A DNA stretch of 30,352 nt from an uncultured Eubacterium sp. Lineage in GTDB: Bacteria > Bacillota > Clostridia > Lachnospirales > Lachnospiraceae. Below, piece after piece: positions 23,659 to 30,352 of the stretch; within the stretch, counting starts at the first letter, position 1; the number at the start of each line of letters is the position of its first letter. A model generated the notes under the pieces. It worked only from the letters and a program-made list of their open reading frames with translations. It was not told the origin of the DNA and searched no databases. The stretch is from assembly GCA_910586445.1 (NCBI GenBank), contig CAJUHV010000047.1:1-30352 (forward strand), written 5' to 3'. A program made the position numbers and the translations under genes.

Positions 23659-25834
23659 AAAAAGGCCTTACCGGAAAGTAGTATACCGTAAAAAAATAAT
23701 GATACTGCTCGTCCAGATCGTAAACCGCAATCTGGGTGATACAGTGATTGCAGATAATGCCGAATATCTGGTACAGCAGGCACTTCCGCGCATAGGCGGC
23801 AGGCATTATGTGCTGCAGTATTATGATATACAGAGTGAAGATTATGAGCTGGTCCGGGCAGCAGATCTGATTATTTTTGGCGGCGGGGGTCTGATAAAGT
23901 ATAAACAGGAAAAATTTCACGAATATGTGCCCGCGCTGCTTGCATGTGCCGAAGAATGCGGCATTCCGGTATATTTTAACAGCGTGGGCGTAGAAGGGTA
24001 TGACGAAGAGGATGAGCGCTGCCTGCAGCTTGCCAGGGCGTTAAATTATAACTGTGTCAAGGCAGTGACAGTACGTGATGATTTAGAGACACTTAGGAAG
24101 GACTACCTAAAGAATGACCAGATCATTACATCGGCTGCCGTAGATACGGCGATATTTACACCGTACGTATATGACATACGCAAGAATGAACAGTCACATA
24201 CGATCGGGCTCGGCATCGTGCGGCACCGCATTTTTGAAGATTACGGCATACCGGAAATCACCCGTGAGTTTCAGCTGGATATGTGGAAAGGAATTATCCA
24301 GCAGCTGGAAACAAACGGCCTTCAATGGAAGATGTTTGTAAACGGGCTGCGGTCGGATTATGATTTTGCACTTGAAATACTGGAATATATGGGCAGGTCG
24401 TCACAGGCAGAATACCTGCTTGTGCCAAGGCCGATTGAAAGCAGGGAGCTTGTAGCTGCGATTGCTTCATTTGAAGGCATTATTGCCTGCCGCATGCATG
24501 CGAATATTATTGCATACGCACTCGGCATCCCAAGCATAGGCCTGGTGTGGAATGAAAAAATGGTATACTGGGGCGAGCGCATTGGTTATCCAGAACGGTT
24601 TTTAAACAGTACCCAGTTTGAACCGATACGGATTGTGCAGAGCCTGATGGACAGTATGTCAAAGGGGGTAAGGCCGTGCTCTGGGGCGATGAAAAACAGC
24701 CTTTTAAAGCCGCTTAAAAAGTTTATCCGAACATACGGCGCACCTGCGTGGAAGAAAAAGAGCACGGAATACGTGCCCCGGCCAAGAGACTGGTCTGACG
24801 TTCTGGCGGCGTCGGCACTCGGCGGCATTCATATGCGCTATACAAATATGAATACAAAAAAAGGCCTGGAGCTGGCACTCGAACACGGTTTTCGAATCTT
24901 AGAAGCAGATATCCGCCTGACAAAAGACGGCCGGCTGGTATGTGTCAATGGCTGGTCAAAGGGCTCTTATGAAAAGCTGGGTGCAGATCCGAAAGACTAT
25001 GAGGACAGCTGCATGGATTATCGTACTTTTATGGACTGCAGGATGTACGGTAATTACGAGACAATGGATGCAGTACAGTTATTTAACCGTATGCAGCAGG
25101 AAGAGAGCAGCTGGAAACTCATATTAGACATCGGCAGGCCGAACAAAGAGACGCTTGCTGATATGATTCAAAAACTAAAGCTTTTATGCCGCGGTGAGTC
25201 AGATGGTGACGCTGAAGATTATAGCAGAGACGATATTGCTGATGGCAGCTTAGGCGGAGCAGGCGGCAATGAGGCAGAGGCTGGCAGCGGTTTCGCTGAA
25301 GCGGGCAGTGATGCTTCAAAGCCTGGCAGCAGTCTGGCTGAAGCAGACGGTAACGAGTCAAACTCCGGCAGTATGCTGAGTCAGGGCGGCAGCTGTATGG
25401 AAGCGGGCAGTATGCCGGATGAGAATCCAGAACAGGACGCAGGGACTGCATACTGGCAGGAGCGTCTGTATATACGTGTACAGAGCAAATACGACGTAGA
25501 GGCCATACAGGCGGCAGGGCTGCCAATACAGATTATGTACTATATACCGCCAAAACAGCGACGTGAAGAAAAGAAGATCTCGCTGCAGTCCATAGGAAAA
25601 TACTGTAAAAAACGCAGCATTGAGTGGGCATCCATGCCGAAAGAAGCGTTAGATGAAGAGGTCATGGACTACCTAAAAAAGGAACAGCTCAGATCCTGTG
25701 TTTTTTCATACAACAGCTATTCCGATGTCCAGTCAGCACTGGAGCTGGGCGCAGACTGGATCGCGACATCCTACCTTTCCCCGCAGCAGCTGGCAGACTG
25801 GTACGAGCGTAAATATACGATTGTCATCCGCTGA
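23651..25834 (+). CDS. Fusion of pyruvyl transferase and degenerate glycerophosphodiesterase-like domains
   Basis: A 727-aa two-domain protein. ATG 23651 overlaps the metallophosphatase stop by 8 nt with GAGGA 6-7 nt upstream; the in-frame Met17 (23699) is an alternative. Residues about 17-345 are a polysaccharide pyruvyl transferase domain: VNRNLGDTVIADNAEYL, ADLIIFGGGGLIKY, YFNSVGVEG, TVRDDLETLRK and IACRMHANIIAYALGIPSIG. Residues about 388-727 resemble a Firmicutes glycerophosphodiester phosphodiesterase: GGIHMRYTNMNT (His394), ILEADIRLTKDG (Glu418, Asp420) and CVNGWSKGSY. The family's second catalytic histidine (HG/HD) is replaced by Asn433. A Gly/Ser/Ala/Glu-rich insert of about 80 residues (515-596) splits this domain. 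The C-terminal part may be a binding or regulatory module rather than an enzyme. No signal peptide or membrane helix, so it is probably cytoplasmic. Confidence 0.75.
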   Translation: MNRKRPYRKVVYRKKIMILLVQIVNRNLGDTVIADNAEYLVQQALPRIGGRHYVLQYYDIQSEDYELVRAADLIIFGGGGLIKYKQEKFHEYVPALLACAEECGIPVYFNSVGVEGYDEEDERCLQLARALNYNCVKAVTVRDDLETLRKDYLKNDQIITSAAVDTAIFTPYVYDIRKNEQSHTIGLGIVRHRIFEDYGIPEITREFQLDMWKGIIQQLETNGLQWKMFVNGLRSDYDFALEILEYMGRSSQAEYLLVPRPIESRELVAAIASFEGIIACRMHANIIAYALGIPSIGLVWNEKMVYWGERIGYPERFLNSTQFEPIRIVQSLMDSMSKGVRPCSGAMKNSLLKPLKKFIRTYGAPAWKKKSTEYVPRPRDWSDVLAASALGGIHMRYTNMNTKKGLELALEHGFRILEADIRLTKDGRLVCVNGWSKGSYEKLGADPKDYEDSCMDYRTFMDCRMYGNYETMDAVQLFNRMQQEESSWKLILDIGRPNKETLADMIQKLKLLCRGESDGDAEDYSRDDIADGSLGGAGGNEAEAGSGFAEAGSDASKPGSSLAEADGNESNSGSMLSQGGSCMEAGSMPDENPEQDAGTAYWQERLYIRVQSKYDVEAIQAAGLPIQIMYYIPPKQRREEKKISLQSIGKYCKKRSIEWASMPKEALDEEVMDYLKKEQLRSCVFSYNSYSDVQSALELGADWIATSYLSPQQLADWYERKYTIVIR

Positions 25835-25898
25835 CAGAGTGTTTTGTAAAGACGGCAGAAGGGCTCTGCACAAGAGAGGCTGTTTGGTAGGTAAAGCC

Positions 25899-25948
25899 GC
25901 AGGAATAGTTCCTGCAAAAAGAAGCTGCGTATGGTCTGTGCATACGCA
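25899..25948. repeat. Two adjacent perfect hairpins
   Basis: GCAGGAA/TTCCTGC (25899-25905, 25909-25915, 3-nt loop) and TGCGTATG/CATACGCA (25926-25933, 25941-25948, 7-nt loop) lie in the 140-bp gap after the fusion gene. Both are followed by A-runs on the plus strand, so they are not plus-strand terminators. They may stabilise or process the message. Confidence 0.55.
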
Positions 25949-25974
25949 AAAATACACGAAAGTATGGTAAAATT

Positions 25975-27102
25975 ATGAAGCAGAATATAAAAACAGCCGC
26001 AAGGCAGTATATCAAAATGGCAGTTCAGAATCTGTTTCTGCCGGTTGCCTATCAGCTCATGAAGCCTGCACACATCCAAAAAGGCCTGATCGTCTTTGCA
26101 GATGCGCATAATCATACTGTGCCGTCCAGCATGCAGCCGTTGGTGCGGGAAATCAAACGGCGCGGCCTTATGCAGGTGGTAGAGATTTATGATGATTATC
26201 AAAATATCCCGTTTTCACGTTTATTAAAGCGCATGCTTTATTTTATGAAATATTATGCAAAAGCGGAATATGTAGTGATCTGTGATAATTTTCTGCCGGT
26301 TTCTTCCTGCCGCAAGCGCGGGGAAACGACAGTAATCCAGCTCTGGCACGGCTGCGGTGCATTTAAAAAGTTCGGGTATGATACAAAAGAAGATATTCCG
26401 GCATACTACAAAGGAAATGTATACCGCAACTATGATCTGGTGACTGTAAGCGCGCCCGGCTGTGCGCCGCATTTTCAAAGTGCAATGCGCCTTCCGCAGA
26501 AGGTGTTCAGCCCGATGGGTGTCTGCCGTACGGATAAATATTTGAAAGCGTCATATAACAGGCGCTGTGTGGAATTATTTTATGATAGGCACAAAGAGGC
26601 CGCAGGGAAAAAGATCGTGCTCTGGGCACCGACTTTCCGCGGCAGTCCAACAGACCCAAAGCTGGAGCAGTATGAGGATATCTTAAAAATGGCAGCCCAG
26701 ATAGAAAAAGAAGCATATGTGGTCATTAAAGTGCACCCGCATCTGGCTAAAAAATATCCGTATGATAACAGCAGTCTTTCTACAGACCAGCTGCTGCCGG
26801 TGACAGACCTTTTGATTACCGACTATTCTTCCATTATTTTTGAATACAGTATATACAAGCGTCCGATGCTGTTTTATGCACCGGATATGGCTGAATACGG
26901 GGCAGAACGGGGATTTTATTTAGATTATGAGAGCCTGCCGGGCACGATCGTGACGCAGCCTGCCCGGCTGGCAGGCGAGGTGCGGCGTGTGCTTGCAGAT
27001 GCAGGGGAAGAGGCAGCGGCAGTAGAAGCATTTTATAACAAATATATGTCCAGCTGTGACGGACATGCGACGAAGCGTATGGCGGACAAGCTGATGAGCT
27101 GA
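25975..27102 (+). CDS. CDP-glycerol/CDP-ribitol phosphotransferase family protein (TagB-sized)
   Basis: A 375-aa Glyphos_transf protein, close to the length of TagB/TarB primases that add the first glycerol-phosphate to the lipid-linked disaccharide. Motifs are LWHGCGAFKKFGYD (His125), LWAPTFRGSP, IKVHPHL (His254) and LLITDYSSIIFEYSIYKRPM, followed by the usual GHATKRMADKL tail. The N-terminus MKQNIKTAARQYIKMAVQNLF is basic and amphipathic, suited to membrane surface binding. ATG 25975 has no good ribosome site (AAGTATGG only), which suggests low translation or coupling through the hairpins upstream. It leads directly into the TarI and TarJ genes. Assignment as a primase rests on length and context only. 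Confidence 0.85.
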   Translation: MKQNIKTAARQYIKMAVQNLFLPVAYQLMKPAHIQKGLIVFADAHNHTVPSSMQPLVREIKRRGLMQVVEIYDDYQNIPFSRLLKRMLYFMKYYAKAEYVVICDNFLPVSSCRKRGETTVIQLWHGCGAFKKFGYDTKEDIPAYYKGNVYRNYDLVTVSAPGCAPHFQSAMRLPQKVFSPMGVCRTDKYLKASYNRRCVELFYDRHKEAAGKKIVLWAPTFRGSPTDPKLEQYEDILKMAAQIEKEAYVVIKVHPHLAKKYPYDNSSLSTDQLLPVTDLLITDYSSIIFEYSIYKRPMLFYAPDMAEYGAERGFYLDYESLPGTIVTQPARLAGEVRRVLADAGEEAAAVEAFYNKYMSSCDGHATKRMADKLMS

Positions 27103-27164
27103 TAATTTGATGATCTGAATAAAGGCATAATTGATGAACAATAACTCTGGGATGAGGAGCTGTG

Positions 27165-27878
27165 ATGGAAGAGAGAAAAAATGTATACGGCGTCGTGCTG
27201 GCAGGCGGTGTAGGCGCGCGCATGGGAAACGTAGAAAAGCCGAAACAGTTTATGGAGGTAGCAGGCAAGCCGATTTTGATACTGGTATTGGAAAAATTTG
27301 TCATCCATCCGGGATTTGACAAGGTGCTCGTGCTTTCTCCGAAACAGTGGATGCGTTATACCGAAGATTTAATCCGCAAATATATTCCGCAGAAGGATAA
27401 TGTGGCCGTGATTGAAGGCGGCAGTACAAGAAATGAGACCATTATGAATTCAATCAGATATCTGGAGCAGGAGCAGCTGCTGGATGAAGAGACGGTTATA
27501 GTGACGCACGACTCGGTACGTCCGTTTGTCACACACCGGATTATCGAAGAAAATATTATGGCAGCGCAGGAATACGGTGCGTGTGATACGGTCATACCTG
27601 CTACGGATACGATCGTGCAGAGTGTTTCGCATGAAGTTATTTCTGATATACCTGACCGCAGCATTATGTATCAGGGACAGACGCCGCAGTCCTTTAAGGC
27701 GAAAAAGCTGAAGCGGGTCTATGAATCGCTGACTGCGGAAGAAAAAGAGATTCTGACAGATGCATGCAAGATTTTTGTAATCAAAGGAGAAGACGTACGC
27801 CTTGTACAGGGCGAGGTGTACAACATCAAAATCACATACCCATATGATCTGAAAGTAGCGGAGTCACTGATATGTTAA
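27165..27878 (+). CDS. tarI: Ribitol-5-phosphate cytidylyltransferase (TarI type)
   Basis: A 237-aa IspD/TarI-family enzyme that makes CDP-ribitol from CTP and ribitol 5-phosphate. ATG 27165 follows GAGGAG (27154-27159); GTG 27162 is the only close alternative. Motifs are VVLAGGVGARMG, EKPKQFMEVAGKPIL (Lys27), IEGGSTRNETIMNSI, VTHDSVRPFV (Asp116) and YQGQTPQSFKAKKL. The length is exactly that of TarI. It overlaps the TarJ-like gene by 7 nt, the same tarI-tarJ order as in Staphylococcus aureus, which supports ribitol rather than MEP as substrate. It differs from the paralogue at 16500, so the cluster probably has two CDP-linked precursors or a redundant pair. Confidence 0.86.
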   Translation: MEERKNVYGVVLAGGVGARMGNVEKPKQFMEVAGKPILILVLEKFVIHPGFDKVLVLSPKQWMRYTEDLIRKYIPQKDNVAVIEGGSTRNETIMNSIRYLEQEQLLDEETVIVTHDSVRPFVTHRIIEENIMAAQEYGACDTVIPATDTIVQSVSHEVISDIPDRSIMYQGQTPQSFKAKKLKRVYESLTAEEKEILTDACKIFVIKGEDVRLVQGEVYNIKITYPYDLKVAESLIC

Positions 27879-28897
27879 GCACAGTATACCAATTGAAAAG
27901 ACCCAGACAGTTTGAGGTTATATTTAAAAATATAGAATTAAATCAGGAGCAGCTGCTGGTGCGTCCTACGCATTTATCTATCTGCAATGCAGACCAGAGA
28001 TATTACCAGGGCACGCGTCCGGCTGAAATACTGCGCAGAAAGCTGCCGATGGCATTGATTCACGAAGGAATCGGCAGTGTCGTTTATGATCCGACAGGCA
28101 GCTTTCAGGCAGGAGAGCGTGTTGTAATGATTCCAAACCTGCCGGTGCAGGCAGATGAGTTTGTAGCGGAAAACTATCTGCGCAGCTCTCAGTTTCGTGC
28201 GAGCGGGGTTGACGGTTTTCTGCAGGAGTACGTACAGACGGTGCCTGACCGTGCCGTTCGCCTCCCGGAGCAGATGAATCCGTCCGTTGCAGCATTTACC
28301 GAACTGGTCAGCGTCAGTTACCATGCGCTGCACCGTTTTTTTTCCGTATCGCATGGGCGTATGGATGAGGCAGCGGTGTGGGGAGACGGAAACTTAGGAT
28401 ACATTACGGCGCTTCTGCTCCATTACCTGCGTCCGCAGACAAAACTGTATGTAGTCGGTGTGCATGAGGAAAAGTTAAGCTATTTTACATTTGCAGACGA
28501 GACTATATTGACGACCCAGCTGGAAGAGGATTTTGCATTTGACCATGCGCTGGAATGCGTCGGAGGATCGGCGGCAGGTACGGCGGTCGGACAGATTATC
28601 GACCATATCCGCCCGGAAGGCACGATCGGGCTGCTCGGCGTATCCGAAGAGCTTGTGCCGATAGAGACCCGCATGGTTTTGGAAAAAGGACTGCGGATCA
28701 TAGGCAGCAGCCGCAGCGGAAGGGCTGATTTTTTAGGACTGATGGATCTTTACCGCCAGTACCCGGAGATGGCTTTTTATCTGGAAAATATTGTAGGCGA
28801 AGAGTTCAGGGTCAGGGATATTAAGGACATACGCAATGCATTTGAGGCAGATATCCATAAGCTGATGGGAAAAACAATTATGGTCTGGGATGAATAG
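27872..28897 (+). CDS. tarJ: Ribulose-5-phosphate reductase (TarJ type)
   Basis: A 341-aa zinc-type alcohol dehydrogenase family enzyme, the length of TarJ, which reduces ribulose 5-phosphate to ribitol 5-phosphate with NADPH. ATG 27872 sits within the end of tarI, so the two are translationally coupled. The N-terminal catalytic part has LSICNADQRYYQG (Cys38), ALIHEGIGSV (His64, Glu65) and GERVVMIPN. The cofactor fold carries WGDGNLGY (Gly171-x-Gly173-x2-Gly176), then ALECVGGSAAG and EGTIGLLGV. All expected catalytic positions are present. Together with TarI it gives a complete CDP-ribitol pathway from a pentose-phosphate intermediate. Confidence 0.87.
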   Translation: MLSTVYQLKRPRQFEVIFKNIELNQEQLLVRPTHLSICNADQRYYQGTRPAEILRRKLPMALIHEGIGSVVYDPTGSFQAGERVVMIPNLPVQADEFVAENYLRSSQFRASGVDGFLQEYVQTVPDRAVRLPEQMNPSVAAFTELVSVSYHALHRFFSVSHGRMDEAAVWGDGNLGYITALLLHYLRPQTKLYVVGVHEEKLSYFTFADETILTTQLEEDFAFDHALECVGGSAAGTAVGQIIDHIRPEGTIGLLGVSEELVPIETRMVLEKGLRIIGSSRSGRADFLGLMDLYRQYPEMAFYLENIVGEEFRVRDIKDIRNAFEADIHKLMGKTIMVWDE

Positions 28898-29025
28898 CGG
28901 GCAGAGATTTTATAATCGGAGCAGCATTACTGTCTTTATAAAGCAAGAACCAAAGAACATTTTTATTTCTATAAGTAAAATAACAGGAATACTCTTTGGA
29001 AAAGGGAGATAAGTATATTGAATTT

Positions 29026-29087
29026 AGGATATAGAATAAACAAGGATACAGAATAAGCAGGGATACAGATAAACAAGGATCAAAACA
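29026..29087 (+). repeat. Imperfect 17-bp tandem repeat ahead of the last phosphotransferase gene
   Basis: Units AGGATATAGAATAAACA (29026-29042), AGGATACAGAATAAGCA (29043-29059), GGGATACAGATAAACA (29060-29075) and a partial AGGATCAAAACA follow each other right up to the ATG at 29087. The purine-rich AAGGAT in the last unit is the only thing resembling a ribosome site, so repeat number may affect translation. The rest of the 190-bp gap after tarJ shows no gene. Confidence 0.8.
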
Positions 29088-30301
29088 TGGACAGACAAAA
29101 ATTTTATAAACAATTAACAGGCAGCATACGTCATGGAATGGCACATGCTGCCAAATTTTTAACATTTCGTATTTTGTATAACGGCATATACTGTATACAT
29201 GCCAGAAAGCCGGTAAAAGAGAATAAAGTGCTGTTTGTAGAAGTGCGTGAGGCTGCTATATCAAACAGCTTTCAGCTGCTGTTTGACCGGATACGGGAAA
29301 AGAAAGCGTACCATGTGCATGCGCATTACCTGCGCAGCGGTTTTGTAGGCAGGCTGGAATATATAAGGCGCTGCACAGCGATGCTCAAGGATCTGGCAGA
29401 TGCAAAATATGTTTTTTTGAACGAAGGATGCAATGTCATCGGCAGCATTCCAATGCGCCGGGAGACAATTCTGACGCAGACCTGGCATGCATGCGGCGCA
29501 TTTAAAAAATTTGGATTCAGCACAGCAGAGTTGAAATACGGAGAGACTGCGCAGGAAATGAAAAAATACCCGTATTATGGCAATACGGCTTATGTGACGC
29601 TGAGCAGCGCCCATATTGCATGGGCATACGAAGAAGCAATGCTTTTAAGTGCGCATAAGGACTGTCTGAAGGCTACGGGAGTCAGCCGTACGGATGTTTT
29701 TTTCCAGACGGACTTTATAGCTGCTGCAAGAAAGCATGTATACAGGCAGATGCCTTTCGCAGAAGGCAGAAAGATTATTTTGTACGCACCTACCTTCCGG
29801 GGCCATGCCTCCAAAGCTTCGTCGCCAGACTGTCTGGATATACGTATGCTCAAACAGGCGCTGGGCAGTGAATATGTGCTGGTGATCAAGCAGCATCCGT
29901 TTGTAAGAGATCCTGCTGCGGTACCCGCAGGCTGCGGTGATTTTGCAAAGGATGTGACAAAAGAGCTGTCAATCGAAGAGCTGCTTTGTGTGAGCGATAT
30001 CTGCATATCAGACTATTCATCGATCGTCTTTGAATATTCTCTGTTTGGCCGCCCGATGCTGTTTTATGCCTATGATCTGGAAGATTATTTTGACTGGCGG
30101 GGATTTTATTATGATTACCATGAGCTTGCCCCGGGGCCTGTCGTGCGCTCTAGCGAAGAGATCATTGATTTTATACGTCATATCGATGAGCGTTTTGATG
30201 CCGAAAGGATACGCCGGTTTCGCGAGCAGTTTATGGAGGCTTGTGACGGACACGCTACAGATCGTATTTTGGAGCTGGTATTTGGCGGTAACATGCTCTA
30301 G
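29087..30301 (+). CDS. CDP-glycerol/CDP-ribitol phosphotransferase family protein (third copy)
   Basis: A 404-aa Glyphos_transf protein. Motifs are TWHACGAFKKFGFS (His134), ILYAPTFRGHASK, VIKQHPFV (His270) and CISDYSSIVFEYSLFGRPM, with the GHATDRILEL tail shared with the TagB-sized copy at 25975. The glycine of the usual LWHG motif is replaced by Ala, and Leu by Thr; the donor-site His is kept. The N-terminal 45 residues are basic and amphipathic. Acting after TarI and TarJ, it is a candidate ribitol-phosphate primase or polymerase. The ribosome site is weak (AAGGAT inside a tandem repeat). The last residues (NML) and the TAG stop are supplied by sequence that leads into a copy of the CTAG-flanked repeat, so the original C-terminus may have been altered. 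Confidence 0.84.
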   Translation: MDRQKFYKQLTGSIRHGMAHAAKFLTFRILYNGIYCIHARKPVKENKVLFVEVREAAISNSFQLLFDRIREKKAYHVHAHYLRSGFVGRLEYIRRCTAMLKDLADAKYVFLNEGCNVIGSIPMRRETILTQTWHACGAFKKFGFSTAELKYGETAQEMKKYPYYGNTAYVTLSSAHIAWAYEEAMLLSAHKDCLKATGVSRTDVFFQTDFIAAARKHVYRQMPFAEGRKIILYAPTFRGHASKASSPDCLDIRMLKQALGSEYVLVIKQHPFVRDPAAVPAGCGDFAKDVTKELSIEELLCVSDICISDYSSIVFEYSLFGRPMLFYAYDLEDYFDWRGFYYDYHELAPGPVVRSSEEIIDFIRHIDERFDAERIRRFREQFMEACDGHATDRILELVFGGNML

Positions 30302-30352
30302 AGCGTGTTTGAAAAATCATTTCCGCGATCTGCACTCCCCACTTTGCGGATA
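30291..30352 (-). repeat. Start of another inverted-terminus repeat copy, truncated by the window edge
   Basis: ACATGCT, CTAG (30298-30301) and AGCGTGTTTGAAAAAT, then CATTTCCGC and CCCCACTTTGCGG, match the reverse complement of the right end of the 14006-14195 copy with scattered changes. Opposite orientation to that copy. As at 18610, a near-mirror half-site precedes the CTAG. Confidence 0.8.

Overview
The window looks like a chromosome segment of an anaerobic, low-to-mid GC Firmicute, most probably a Lachnospiraceae-type Clostridium. The reasons are the single-chain pyruvate:ferredoxin oxidoreductase, strong AGGAGG ribosome sites, CIRCE heat-shock control, a DUF3787-type spore protein, a Rpn/PD-(D/E)XK-like protein and the style of the mobile-element debris. 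Organism identity is inference; no rRNA or tRNA gene was seen.

Region 1 (1-3010) is a graveyard of mobile and accessory genes. It holds the 3' end of a large serine-recombinase gene, an XRE regulator that has lost its helix-turn-helix, a frameshifted and truncated element-type sigma factor, an internal fragment of an IS3-family transposase on the minus strand, and the C-terminal part of a frameshifted FtsX-like ABC permease. None of these genes is intact.

Region 2 (3064-13980) is mostly metabolic core. It contains a Rpn/PD-(D/E)XK-like protein with a GIEQ tandem repeat, a phosphohexomutase, a MarR-like regulator overlapping a citrate synthase gene, an O-acetylhomoserine sulfhydrylase, and a small DUF3787-like gene just ahead of pyruvate:ferredoxin oxidoreductase. 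A perfect CIRCE operator precedes the MarR/citrate synthase pair, which is an unusual place for it.

Region 3 (14251-30301) is a long, all-plus-strand cell-surface polymer cluster. It has three CDP-glycerol/CDP-ribitol phosphotransferases (TagF/TagB/TarL superfamily), two IspD/TarI-type cytidylyltransferases, a TarJ-type reductase, an SDR epimerase/dehydratase-like enzyme, two pyruvyltransferase-family proteins and a very large secreted metallophosphatase with Ig-like repeats. One pyruvyltransferase is fused to a degenerate glycerophosphodiesterase-like domain. Together they suggest a poly(ribitol/glycerol phosphate) teichoic-acid-like polymer that may be pyruvylated. The first gene has a strong sigma-A promoter and a leader of about 240 nt.

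A small repeat family with 16-bp terminal inverted repeats and flanking CTAA/CTAG occurs at 14006-14195 (complete), 30302-30352 (runs off the window), 18621 onward (one end only) and 9813-9908 (degenerate). Copies lie at the edge of, inside and at the end of the surface-polymer cluster.
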